The notes: generated by a model not told the origin, from the sequence alone. DNA of 64,000 nucleotides from Clostridiales bacterium (GCA_012523085.1 JAAYJC010000013.1:1-64000), one strand, 5' to 3'. Shown: positions 17,199-25,554, counted from the stretch's first letter. Translations and numbers: made by a program.

Positions 17199-18551
17199 CT
17201 ATACAGAGTCAAGCGCATTGGCTTTTCTGACTTTATCGGCAGCCGCCCTGTCTTTGAGCAAAACGACCGCGGTAAAAGTATCATCCGAATAATTAACAGA
17301 GAAATCGCCGTCATATTTTTTGGAAATATCATCAATTATGCTCATTCCAAGGCCGTGTTGCCGCGAACCTTTCTTTGTGGTAAGGATCTGATCGTTTTTT
17401 ATGATAATTTCATTGGACTTTGAGTTTTTTACCTTAATCGTAAGGTATTCGCGCAAAATACCCGCTTTAATCTCAATGTGTTTATTCAGCAGATTATCCG
17501 AACAATTGCCGCAGGCCTCAATGGCGTTATCCAGCAGATTGGAAAAAACACTGCACAAATCAATCGATTGGATTTCGGAATTATCCGGAACGTAGACGTC
17601 GATATCCATGTCGATATCCAGCAGATTAGCCAGAACGCATTTTTGTGTTAAAACAGCGTTCACAACCGGATGGCTACAATATTTTTTGCTGTCATATACA
17701 TTGATATCGTTAGCCAGAGCGGTAATCATGTCAGATGCTTGCGTATACTGACCGGAACGCAGTAATATCTGTATTACCGAGAGTTGATTGTTGATGTCGT
17801 GATGAAAGGTTCTGTTGTGCCGGTCAAGCGCATCGAGATCCTTGAGATGATCAAAACTCATTTGCCGGTGCTGCTCAAGCTGGGTGACCTTTTTTTCCAG
17901 GTCCGCTTTCCGTTTAAGCTGATTGATAAGCTTAAATAAATAGAAGTTTGCAAGCGTTGCCAAAATGATTCCCAACACGGTGTATACGATAAGGTAGTTT
18001 TCTCCGCCGTTGTCATATGCGGTAAATGTGCCCTCAAGCAAAAATATCTGACTGATCGGAAAAACCGTAAAGGCCACAAAGTTTTGAAAAACAATACGCC
18101 CGGTCTGCTTTCGGTGCCATAAGAAGATTGTCAGTAGATACAAGGCCGTAACAATAATGATATAGAAACCCCGGAGAATATTCATTTCGAGACCCGGCTT
18201 TGCAATGTCGGAAAAAATGTAATCAAGTCCAAAAATAACAATGCCGGTTGCGGCCAATTCCGCAATATTGTTGATAATGAAGAAAATCATGAATGCCAAC
18301 AGAATCTGCCTGAAGGAATTGACATAAAGAAGAAACAGTAAAATGAGAACGAGAGCAAAATTCAATATTGTTTTCAGCCACATTTCCAATGGAAAAAAGA
18401 AAGCCAGCAAATAAGAAGTGAAAATGACCAGCACCAAAATCGTATTGATAACGATAGACCTGTATCTGGGTATCAGAATCGAATGAAAAAAGAATGCAAC
18501 CAGAACAGATTGGATGAACAATGTTAAAAAGGTGATACCGTATGTAATCAT
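17199..18551 (-). CDS. AgrC-like GHKL sensor histidine kinase
   Basis: 450 residues with six to seven membrane helices (residues 1-210), a short coiled coil (about 213-235), an H box NRTFHHDINNQLSVI (H250 or H251 as phospho-acceptor) and a GHKL ATPase domain with HGLGMSIID. This matches the HPK10 class that reads cyclic or linear peptide signals, as in AgrC and ComD. Its ATG overlaps the regulator's stop by 4 nt (ATGA), so translation is coupled. No AgrB or AgrD gene is in the window, so the ligand source is elsewhere or the kinase answers a different signal. Confidence 0.9.
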   Translation of the reverse strand: MITYGITFLTLFIQSVLVAFFFHSILIPRYRSIVINTILVLVIFTSYLLAFFFPLEMWLKTILNFALVLILLFLLYVNSFRQILLAFMIFFIINNIAELAATGIVIFGLDYIFSDIAKPGLEMNILRGFYIIIVTALYLLTIFLWHRKQTGRIVFQNFVAFTVFPISQIFLLEGTFTAYDNGGENYLIVYTVLGIILATLANFYLFKLINQLKRKADLEKKVTQLEQHRQMSFDHLKDLDALDRHNRTFHHDINNQLSVIQILLRSGQYTQASDMITALANDINVYDSKKYCSHPVVNAVLTQKCVLANLLDIDMDIDVYVPDNSEIQSIDLCSVFSNLLDNAIEACGNCSDNLLNKHIEIKAGILREYLTIKVKNSKSNEIIIKNDQILTTKKGSRQHGLGMSIIDDISKKYDGDFSVNYSDDTFTAVVLLKDRAAADKVRKANALDSV

Positions 18552-19264
18552 AAGCTGCCTCCCAGGTATTTTAAATAGGTGGCTTTTGCCTGGGTATGGC
18601 GGTTCTTGGACACAGGGATCGTCACGCCCGAATACAAAACGAGGGAAAGCTTGTCAAAACTCATGATGCGGTCCATGTTGACGAGATAGCTTTGATGGCA
18701 CCGTAAAAAACTCGCGCCCATTTTCGGGACAACATCATCCATTTTTGTATAGATGACTATCTTTCGTCCCTCTTCAAAAAATGTGACGATTCTCCCGCTG
18801 CTCATTGCATACTCGATCAGATTCAGGCGCAGTTTATATAGCTGTCCCTTGGAGCTAATAGATATTGTCCGGTCAATTTCATTATTAACGGCGCTGATTG
18901 CAGCCTCAAGAGCAGCCTCAAGTTTTTGCTGTGATAGGGGTTTGAGCAAGAAATATGTAGGAGAAGCGTCAAAAATGTCACGGGCATAAGTAATGTGCGC
19001 CGTCATAAAGATGATCTTGATGCGGGGATACAGCATATTGACGGTCTTTGCGATCTCAATGCCGGACTGGTTTGGCAGCTTTATATCAAGGAAAACAATA
19101 TCTGCCATACCATCGGTGGCGCTGAGGTAATCAAGCAGTCTCTCAGCTTCCGAATAACATAAGATTGAATGTTCGGCGTTTTCCCTAACCATTAAGTCTT
19201 TAATCATGCGGTGAACCGATTCCAGTTGAATAGGTGAATCGTCGCAAATGGCAATTGTTAACAT
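18548..19264 (-). CDS. AgrA-like LytTR response regulator
   Basis: About 238 residues from ATG 19264, which follows GAGGTT; the frame runs on to 19297 without a better site. The receiver domain holds D8/D9 and the phospho-acceptor D60 in IVFLDIKLP, and a LytTR DNA-binding domain covers about 135-235 (FLRCHQSYLVNMDRI and IPVSKNR). It should activate target promoters through LytTR direct repeats. It is the first gene of a two-gene operon with the AgrC-like kinase. A Spo0A-box-like site lies about 80 nt upstream, so control by Spo0A is possible. Confidence 0.9.
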   Translation of the reverse strand: MLTIAICDDSPIQLESVHRMIKDLMVRENAEHSILCYSEAERLLDYLSATDGMADIVFLDIKLPNQSGIEIAKTVNMLYPRIKIIFMTAHITYARDIFDASPTYFLLKPLSQQKLEAALEAAISAVNNEIDRTISISSKGQLYKLRLNLIEYAMSSGRIVTFFEEGRKIVIYTKMDDVVPKMGASFLRCHQSYLVNMDRIMSFDKLSLVLYSGVTIPVSKNRHTQAKATYLKYLGGSL

Positions 19265-19344
19265 GAAATAACCTCGAAAGTGTGATGGGGCATCCAAATT
19301 ATATCAGAATTACTAATATTATGTCAATCCAGAAAAAGATAATA

Positions 19345-19351
19345 TTCGACA
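19345..19351 (-). promoter_or_regulatory. Candidate Spo0A box between the AgrA-like gene and a DUF6514 gene
   Basis: TTCGACA on the plus strand is the exact complement of the core 0A box TGTCGAA. It lies in the 277-bp intergenic region shared by the divergent regulator and DUF6514-like genes. A seven-base match occurs several times by chance in 64 kb, so this is supported mainly by position. Confidence 0.4.
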
Positions 19352-19541
19352 ATCGGTCTATTTATTACATTTCAAGGGTTAATTTTGCACGGCTATATGA
19401 AACGCAGAATCCGCATGCTAATATATCGTAAGGGAATTGTAAAATGAAAAGCTGGGGTTCATATTCAAATGGCTTAGAAAGGAAACGGCGCTACACATTT
19501 TAAAACAGAGATTATTCTATAGAAAAGACAGGGGGTTGCTC

Positions 19542-19811
19542 ATGCCTGCAGTTTCATATGCAAGTGAAGTAAATGATATGACTTATCAGATTATTACGAC
19601 CAAATGCAAAACGCAAGGATCAAAACCAGACAAGGTATTCGGTATAAAAGCTGTAAGCAAAGAAGGCTGCGCTGAAATCGAGGACATAAGCACCAGAGTC
19701 AGCGACATCAAAAACCTGATTGCTATCCTGAAAAGGGAAAGTGTCTCACCTAATCAGCTTGTATACATAGTCGAAGACTTTCTGACCGAGCTGTATGGAA
19801 AAGCTTATTAA
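19542..19811 (+). CDS. DUF6514-like protein, paralogue 1
   Basis: 89 residues from ATG 19542, 6 nt after AGGGGG; a TTG at 19536 is less well placed. The protein has the pattern YQIITTKCKTQG, VFGIKAV, EIEDIS and a C-terminal LVYIVEDFLTELY, shared with the second copy at 25024. I recall this as the DUF6514 family of spore-forming Clostridia; function unknown. No membrane segment. A Spo0A-box-like site and the divergent AgrA-like operon lie upstream, and a bidirectional terminator follows. Confidence 0.75.
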   Translation: MPAVSYASEVNDMTYQIITTKCKTQGSKPDKVFGIKAVSKEGCAEIEDISTRVSDIKNLIAILKRESVSPNQLVYIVEDFLTELYGKAY

Positions 19812-19858
19812 CCCGGTTTCTCATTTTATCTGATTTTCAGATACTCCTCCCTCCAAAG

Positions 19859-19898
19859 CGAAATGCCCGCAGAACATGCCGTGTTGTGCGGGCATTTC
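19859..19898. terminator. Bidirectional terminator between DUF6514 and cyclase genes
   Basis: CGAAATGCCCGCA (19859-19871) and TGCGGGCATTTCG (19886-19898) form a perfect 13-bp stem with a 14-nt loop between convergent genes. Confidence 0.75.
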
Positions 19899-19949
19899 GT
19901 CGCTTGTTGGCGGATGGTCGGTTAGAACAGGTAAAAAGACGCAAAATTG

Positions 19950-20846
19950 TTATTGTGCAACAACGCAGTTTTTCCTGATTTTTGCCCGGTACATATTATC
20001 ATCAACTTTTGCAATTAGCGCATTGATGTCGTTTGACGATGTGTAATAATGGCAGGCCACGCCCATACTGGCCGTCACTTTTATAAATGACGACTCGTTT
20101 TTGATTTCGGCCTTTTCTATATTCGATCGAAGCCGTTCGGCTATGGTTGTCGCCTGGTCGAATGCAGTATTCGGAAGACAAAGAATAAACTCGTCTCCGC
20201 CATAACGACCGAGTAAATCATAGGAGCGAAGATGCTCGGCAAGGCATTTCGCAACCTTCTTGAGGACAAAATCGCCGGCCAGGTGCCCGTTTGTGTCGTT
20301 TATTTGCTTAAAGGAGTCGACATCCAATAAAATCAAACTCATCGGCATCCTATCGCGTTGAGCGCGGTTCATTTCCTGATTGAGTTTATCAATAAAAGCT
20401 CTTCTGTTCAGCACGCCTGTTAAAAAATCATATGTAGCGTTATATGCCATCTCTCGCTGGAGGTCTCTCAGTTCCTCTTCCGATTGCTTGCGCTCTGATA
20501 TATCCCGTATGGTTGTAACAGACCATAGCTTTCCGCGTTCGTCATTAAACATTTGCGCGGTTACATCAGCGGGAAACAGTCTTCCGTCATTTTTGATGAA
20601 TGTCAGTTCAGCCCTCAGCTTTCCGTTTTGTTCAAGACGGCTGAATAGTTGAGTCAGGCTGCGTTCATCGATACCAACGATCCCGGAAAGACCGTAGCGG
20701 CAGATTTCGTTTTCTGTTTTTCCCAAAAGATCGCAAGCTGCGCGGTTAACCATAAAAATGCTTCCATCTAAGCCTGTAAGCATTATGGCGTCGGGACTGT
20801 TTTCAAAGATCAGCCGATAGTAGACATCATGAAGATATAAATTCAT
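19950..20846 (-). CDS. PAS-GGDEF diguanylate cyclase
   Basis: 298 residues. A single PAS domain with PAC tail (about 5-125, ending VTTIRDISERKQSE) precedes a GGDEF domain (about 132-297). The active site GGDEF is at 216-220. The metal-binding Asp lies in LLDVDSFKQIND, and an RxxD inhibitory site (R207-D210) sits five residues before the active site, so product inhibition is expected. It should make c-di-GMP from two GTP in response to a cytoplasmic ligand sensed by the PAS domain. No membrane segment. Monocistronic. Confidence 0.92.
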   Translation of the reverse strand: MNLYLHDVYYRLIFENSPDAIMLTGLDGSIFMVNRAACDLLGKTENEICRYGLSGIVGIDERSLTQLFSRLEQNGKLRAELTFIKNDGRLFPADVTAQMFNDERGKLWSVTTIRDISERKQSEEELRDLQREMAYNATYDFLTGVLNRRAFIDKLNQEMNRAQRDRMPMSLILLDVDSFKQINDTNGHLAGDFVLKKVAKCLAEHLRSYDLLGRYGGDEFILCLPNTAFDQATTIAERLRSNIEKAEIKNESSFIKVTASMGVACHYYTSSNDINALIAKVDDNMYRAKIRKNCVVAQ

Positions 20847-21442
20847 GGCAAACCTCGTATGATCAGTATTTAAGTAATCTTAATATAAATTTGCAGAAAA
20901 TGCAAGAATTACATATATTTTATATTGAAAAGCGACGATAAAATCTGCCGAGCTATTTGTGTCTGTTGGAAATGGCAATTAGCGTGCGAAGAATTTGAAA
21001 GATAAGAGCAATCACATATCTCAAATATATGGCTTTGACAAGACATGAGCATATTCTGAGAGCGCATAAAACGACAATCTGATATTTTTGCGCGGTAAGC
21101 TTTTTTACAGGTCTTATCATGCGCAAGGTCTGAAAAAGTGCCATCAAGCTTCTGTTGGTTTTTGTTTTCGAAATTATTATTTTCACCCCGCATGGATTAT
21201 TTGTGCCGGTATGTATAAAAAAGTACATCATATATTTGCCGCATACACCCCAAAGCAAGATGTATGCGGCAGCGTCATCTTTGCCGGAGGCTTCAGATAA
21301 CAGAACACCCGTTTATACGTTTTCCATGACGTATAAAATTATTCATTACGATACTTTCTGTCATTGCTTTTGCGTTTAAGCCGAAATATGGTCAATGGGT
21401 ACTCAATTTTCTTCAAAAGTGAGCATTTTCAACTGTCTTTTA
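20847..21442. other. Long intergenic region without a supported gene
   Basis: About 600 nt between the divergent cyclase and kinase genes. Small frames here lack ribosome binding sites. Visible structure consists of a perfect 11-bp hairpin TGCCGCATACA/TGTATGCGGCA (21237-21247, 21261-21271) and 9-bp inverted arms TTTATACGT/ACGTATAAA (21312-21320, 21329-21337). I recognise no riboswitch. Confidence 0.5.
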
Positions 21443-21471
21443 TTGACGGAAGTTAGGATTACAGGTATAAT
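21443..21471 (+). promoter_or_regulatory. Sigma-A promoter for the cysteine-rich kinase
   Basis: TTGACG (21443-21448), 17 nt, then a perfect TATAAT (21466-21471). The predicted start near 21478 leaves a leader of about 160 nt before ATG 21641. The leader contains a G-rich GGGTTAAGGGTTAGGGG tract. Confidence 0.75.
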
Positions 21472-21640
21472 CTACCTTATAAATATATTATTAATAATTA
21501 TGTTAAATACATGTAAACTATTGGCTGCAATGAATTCAGCTTAGAACAACATAAGCCTGTAAAGATAAAATTACTGTATTGATTTCAAGGGTTAAGGGTT
21601 AGGGGAACGATCCCTCTTTAAAACGACGGGGGCGCGTTAT

Positions 21641-23776
21641 ATGAATGAAGACATAGGTATATATGTACTGGCCGATTCCGGTCAATGGCATCAATTTCTC
21701 GAAAGTCTGGCAACTGCGCTGCAGTTGAACCTGATACTCTATGTCATGAAAAATAATTTTTATATGAATCTATGTAACGCATGTCCGATATGTAAATCCG
21801 AGATTCCTTTTAAAAAACTCACAATACCGGATAATATGTCAGATGCAGAAGAGCCGATATACATAACCAACAGTGATGTCAAACAGTCAGTGTTTAAATT
21901 GGATAATGGCGTATTTATTATTGCCCAGGGATGCAGACATTGCAGAAGAGACGGCATCATTTCGTTTTATGACAGTGTCGATGCGGCCAGCGATTTGATA
22001 CGTTGTTTATATAAAGCAATGAAGCAACAATGGAATCCTGAACGTGTATCGGCTGAAACACATCGAACTGTACACTTGATATTGACAAAACTGCGAAGAG
22101 GCGGCAATATACTGGACCGTGCGCTGGATGTAATCCTCAGCGCTTCCGTTTTATTGTTTAAAGCAGACGGCGGATGGATCGAATATGAGGGGGAGGGGAA
22201 AAACGGATTGTTGGTCAAAGGCGACTGCGATAAAATTCCTTCGATATGGAGCCTGAAGGACAGGGATTTTATAGTGGCCAACCTAATGCGATCCGGCATA
22301 TCCGGCAAAATGACTATCAAAGCTCCGGCAGAATACAACCTGGCCGGCCGCCTGCTGGACCTGATGGTTCAGGAATGCGGTACTGCAATTGAGATTGATC
22401 ATCTGATGGAGACGACTGAATCGAAGTTTAACCTGATTGTTGAATCGGTAGAAAGCGCGGTTATGGTTGTCGATAAATACATGTCAATTGCGTATATCAA
22501 TTGGGAAGCGGGAAATATTCTGGAATTATCCGCTACCAGATGGGTTTCATTATCCGTACATGATATTGCGGCACCCTGGAACAGCTGTATCCTGTCAAAA
22601 ACAGAAAAGCCGGCAAAAGGAATTAAAAATAAGTTCAATAACAGATTTGTGAATTGGTCGGTATATCCTATTAGAGAAGCGGAGGATATAATTGGCTGGT
22701 TGATTATTGCGGACGACTGTACTGATGATTACCGAATACAGGAACTTGGACAAAGCGCGGAGAGAATGGCCGAATTTGAAGCATTATTCAGTTCGCTTGC
22801 GCATGAGATCAAGAATCCACTGGCCACATTCAGGGGACTGCTTCAGCTTATAAGGCTCAATGAGTTGTCTGATGACATATATAAATACATTGATCTGGGC
22901 ATAAAAGAGGTTGACAGGGTAAGCCATCTGATCAATGATTTCACGCTGATGAGAAAACCCCCGGAGTATTCTTCCGAGCTTATCGATATGGGCGATTTTA
23001 TCAATGAGATCATGCCTATCCTAAACGGTCAGATTATCGGCAAATCAACAAAAATCATCACGGATTTCGACCCGGTATATCCGATTCGCGCTGATCCGGA
23101 ACAGTTGACACAGGTGATGATCAATCTCGTAAAGAACGCTTTTGAAGCAATTGACGAGAACGGGAGTATTATTGTCGGCCTCAGAAGTATTAAGCACGAT
23201 TGGGTTGAGATAACGGTCCGGGATAACGGTCCGGGGTTTGAACAAGAAATGGATGAGAAAATATTTGAGCCTTTCTTTTCAACCAAGGAAAACGGAACAG
23301 GGCTCGGGCTGTCTATCTGCAAGTTTCTTGTTCAGAACCATGGCGGCGGGTTTTTTGCGAAAAACCACCCGGATGGCGGCGCGGCGTTTTCGATTTTGCT
23401 GCCGACCGGGCAATATATGAACGATAAGAAGAAAATGATTGATGTGCTGCTTATTGTGGATGATGAGACACTTTGCAACTCGCTTAAACAGGTTTTAAAA
23501 GCAGAAGATTTGAGCATTCTTTCTGCAAGCGATATGGACCACGCTGTTTTTTTTATGGAGAAGTATATTATATCTATTGCTGTCATAGACAATGCCATAT
23601 TGAATCCGAAAGACAGTGTGAAGATGAAACGGAACCAAGTAAGCATCATGTTGTTGATTTCAGATCACGAAAGTGTTCACAATAGTATCGGTAAGGACCT
23701 TGATGTAGCGGTCTGTCTTACAAAGCCTTTGGATTATGCCATGTTTGTAAATGCTGTTTGGACACTGATAGAATGA
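21641..23776 (+). CDS. Soluble hybrid-type sensor kinase with N-terminal cysteine cluster, upstream of Spo0A homologue
   Basis: 711 residues, no membrane helix. Residues 1-125 form an unrecognised domain with two cysteine groups, C45-C48-C51 (CNACPIC) and C98-C101 (CRHC), typical of a zinc or iron-sulfur site. A GAF-like region (about 145-258), a PAS domain (about 262-365), HisKA with H388 in SSLAHEIKNPLATFRG, and HATPase_c (NLVKNAFEA, DNGPG, GTGLGLS) follow. The C-terminus (about 600-711) is a receiver-like domain with IVDDE, a possible acceptor Asp in VIDNAI, a Ser and a TKPLD lysine. HEIKNPL is typical of sporulation and NtrB-like kinases. The Spo0A homologue starts 105 nt downstream, making it a candidate input kinase for it. 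Confidence 0.85.
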   Translation: MNEDIGIYVLADSGQWHQFLESLATALQLNLILYVMKNNFYMNLCNACPICKSEIPFKKLTIPDNMSDAEEPIYITNSDVKQSVFKLDNGVFIIAQGCRHCRRDGIISFYDSVDAASDLIRCLYKAMKQQWNPERVSAETHRTVHLILTKLRRGGNILDRALDVILSASVLLFKADGGWIEYEGEGKNGLLVKGDCDKIPSIWSLKDRDFIVANLMRSGISGKMTIKAPAEYNLAGRLLDLMVQECGTAIEIDHLMETTESKFNLIVESVESAVMVVDKYMSIAYINWEAGNILELSATRWVSLSVHDIAAPWNSCILSKTEKPAKGIKNKFNNRFVNWSVYPIREAEDIIGWLIIADDCTDDYRIQELGQSAERMAEFEALFSSLAHEIKNPLATFRGLLQLIRLNELSDDIYKYIDLGIKEVDRVSHLINDFTLMRKPPEYSSELIDMGDFINEIMPILNGQIIGKSTKIITDFDPVYPIRADPEQLTQVMINLVKNAFEAIDENGSIIVGLRSIKHDWVEITVRDNGPGFEQEMDEKIFEPFFSTKENGTGLGLSICKFLVQNHGGGFFAKNHPDGGAAFSILLPTGQYMNDKKKMIDVLLIVDDETLCNSLKQVLKAEDLSILSASDMDHAVFFMEKYIISIAVIDNAILNPKDSVKMKRNQVSIMLLISDHESVHNSIGKDLDVAVCLTKPLDYAMFVNAVWTLIE

Positions 23777-23881
23777 CCATTTGCGCTGCCATGACGTTGT
23801 TACCGTCACAAGGCATTGGCTGCGTAATATTCTGTGCGGCTTAATGATCTGAAAAATAGCAGACAGTAGGGAGAGTTTATT

Positions 23882-24673
23882 ATGAGCAGGAAAACGCGAA
23901 TTGTTATTGTTGATGATAATGTTGAATTCTTAAACATATTGTGCAAGTTCTTGTCTCAAAAAGAGGAATTTGAGGTTGCAGGTTGTGCCTCTGATGGTGT
24001 TGAAGCGATAAACATCATAAAATCGTCTGAACCTGATATCGTTATTTTAGATATTGTTATGCCGATACTGGACGGATTGGGTGTTCTTGAAAAATACCGC
24101 TCTCTTGATATAAGCAAAAAGCCGCAGTTTATTGTTACATCCGCCATTGGTCACTACAAAACGACACAGATCGCAATGAGTCTTGGAGCGGAATATTTTA
24201 TGATCAAGCCGTTCGATCTGGAAGATATGGTGTCCAGAATCCATCAGTTGCAGTCAGTCGAAAAGGGTAAAAGTGCGGAGGTAAGCCGGAGTAATTGGAG
24301 CCCTTCGCAGGAAATAGATAGAAATCTTGAAAAACAAATTGCTAAAATTCTTGATTATGTAGGGGTCCCCGCTCATTTGAACGGCTATCAGTATCTGATT
24401 TATGCTGTTCTAATGGTTGTTAAGGATCTGACAGCTATTACTTCGGTGACAAAGATCTTATATACCGAAACGGCAAAGAAGCACAAAACGACCTGGACGC
24501 GTGTGGAACGCTCAATCAGAAATGCGATAGAGCTAACCTGGAGCAGGGGTGATATTGAGCTGATCTACAAGATGTTCAAAAATGAAATCAACGAGGATAA
24601 AGCGCGACCAAGCAATTCTGATTTCATCATGTTGGTAGCCAACAAAGTTTGGGATAAAGCAAATGCCATTTAA
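23882..24673 (+). CDS. spo0A: Spo0A-family sporulation response regulator
   Basis: 263 residues. The receiver domain (1-125) has D11/D12, phospho-acceptor D57 in VILDIVMP, S87 and K109. The C-terminal DNA-binding domain (about 150-263) has the Spo0A hallmarks VPAHLNGYQYL, a VTKILY...AKKH segment, RVERSIRNAIELTWSRGD and a PSNSDFI end. Phosphorylated Spo0A binds TGTCGAA boxes and commits cells to sporulation. The recognition helix reads TRVERSIRNAI, where the usual form is SRVERAIRHAI. The usual neighbour spoIVB is absent; a sensor kinase lies upstream instead. It may therefore be a divergent orthologue or a second Spo0A-like protein. ATG follows AGGGAG. Confidence 0.88.
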   Translation: MSRKTRIVIVDDNVEFLNILCKFLSQKEEFEVAGCASDGVEAINIIKSSEPDIVILDIVMPILDGLGVLEKYRSLDISKKPQFIVTSAIGHYKTTQIAMSLGAEYFMIKPFDLEDMVSRIHQLQSVEKGKSAEVSRSNWSPSQEIDRNLEKQIAKILDYVGVPAHLNGYQYLIYAVLMVVKDLTAITSVTKILYTETAKKHKTTWTRVERSIRNAIELTWSRGDIELIYKMFKNEINEDKARPSNSDFIMLVANKVWDKANAI

Positions 24674-24760
24674 TCATCGGCGGTAAGCTGATTTCAGCCC
24701 TTTACTCAGAATAAATATCATTGAGTATTAACAAACCAATTAATACGACATAAAAATACA

Positions 24761-24796
24761 AAAACCTTGTGATATGATTTAAGCACAGGGTTTTTT
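24761..24796 (+). terminator. Terminator after the Spo0A homologue
   Basis: AAAACCTTGTG (24761-24771) pairs with CACAGGGTTTT (from 24784) through one G-T wobble and runs into TTTTTT. Confidence 0.75.
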
Positions 24797-24923
24797 CTTT
24801 TTTATATATCGGTTAGTTATGCATCTGCATTTTGTTGATGGTCATAAAAACAGATGTCATATATACAATATATATAAAAATAAAAAGATTAATTAACATA
24901 AACATGGCATAATGAACCAAAAA

Positions 24924-24952
24924 TGTCGATAAAAACTAGGCTATTTGTCGAA
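24924..24952 (+). promoter_or_regulatory. Tandem candidate Spo0A boxes upstream of DUF6514 paralogue 2
   Basis: TGTCGAT (24924-24930, one mismatch) and TGTCGAA (24946-24952, perfect, within ATTTGTCGAAAAC) lie 22 bp apart, two helical turns, on the same strand. They are 70-100 nt before the gene. The flanking T and A of the second copy fit the extended 0A consensus. A plausible -10 (TATCAT, 24985-24990) follows. The rest of the 350-bp gap after the Spo0A homologue holds only its terminator. Confidence 0.6.
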
Positions 24953-25023
24953 AACATGACTTTTCAATTTTGCAATAAAAACATATCATATACGAAAAGT
25001 TGAAACATGAAGGAGTGTCGTAA

Positions 25024-25302
25024 ATGGCTGTTATAGCTCATGACCTAAAGCAATCCAAAGTATCTTTTCGTGTTATTGCTACAAGCTGTAAAACGCACGG
25101 GTGCGAGGGTTCGGTTGTGTATGGTTTAAAAGCAAGCCGCTGTGGTGAAGACGCCGACTGTGCCGAAATTGACGACATAAGCTGTGAAAAGCATGACGTT
25201 GAAAATCTCATTGCGAGGCTTGAAGCAGAGAGCAATATAGAACTGGGTCAATTGCTTTATATAGTTGAAGATTACCTGGTAGAGCTGTATTCCCGAAAAT
25301 AA
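25024..25302 (+). CDS. DUF6514-like protein, paralogue 2
   Basis: 92 residues; ATG follows AAGGAG. It aligns along its length with the 89-residue protein at 19542. Shared features are FRVIATSCKTHG / YQIITTKCKTQG, VYGLKA / VFGIKA, AEIDDIS / AEIEDIS and a C-terminal LLYIVEDYLVELY / LVYIVEDFLTELY. This copy has extra cysteines (CG, DC, SC around residues 30-60). Cytoplasmic, function unknown. It lies downstream of the Spo0A homologue, preceded by two Spo0A-box-like sites, and is followed by an exceptionally long terminator palindrome. Confidence 0.75.
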   Translation: MAVIAHDLKQSKVSFRVIATSCKTHGCEGSVVYGLKASRCGEDADCAEIDDISCEKHDVENLIARLEAESNIELGQLLYIVEDYLVELYSRK

Positions 25303-25366
25303 CGCACTACCGACACCGGTGAGGCGTTATATGTGTATAAAACTAAATATAAGAAAGCACGCCTAA

Positions 25367-25429
25367 TGATAAAAAAGTTGCTGTTGCGAAATGCATATTA
25401 TGCATTTCGCAACAGCAACTTTTTTATCA
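25367..25429. terminator. Bidirectional terminator with perfect 31-bp arms
   Basis: Positions 25367-25397 and 25399-25429 are perfectly complementary around a single central base. Outer A6/T6 runs provide a U-tract on both strands. It serves the convergent DUF6514 and asd genes and is much longer than a normal terminator. Confidence 0.75.
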
Positions 25430-25491
25430 GGCCGAAGCAAGATTGAGGTAAGTAAACAACCGGAAGGGTACTGATTCTATGACAATAAACC

Positions 25492-25536
25492 GCTATAATC
25501 CTGTTCTTTAACAAAATTGAAGAGCAGTATTATAGC
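25492..25536. repeat. Dispersed palindromic 3'-end repeat, copy B
   Basis: GCTATAATCCTGTTCTT (25492-25508) and AAGAGCAGTATTATAGC (25520-25536) are inverted with 15 of 17 positions pairing. It lies 18 nt beyond the asd stop codon. Same family as 6485, 44670, 52055 and 52286. Confidence 0.7.
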
Positions 25537-25554
25537 CATGTGTGCAAAGCGCCA

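Noticed and set aside
20909..21258. Two minus-strand frames of 94 and 101 residues in the long intergenic region
   Set aside because: No ribosome binding site, no recognisable domain, overlapping frames, and a cysteine- and basic-rich composition typical of random translation.
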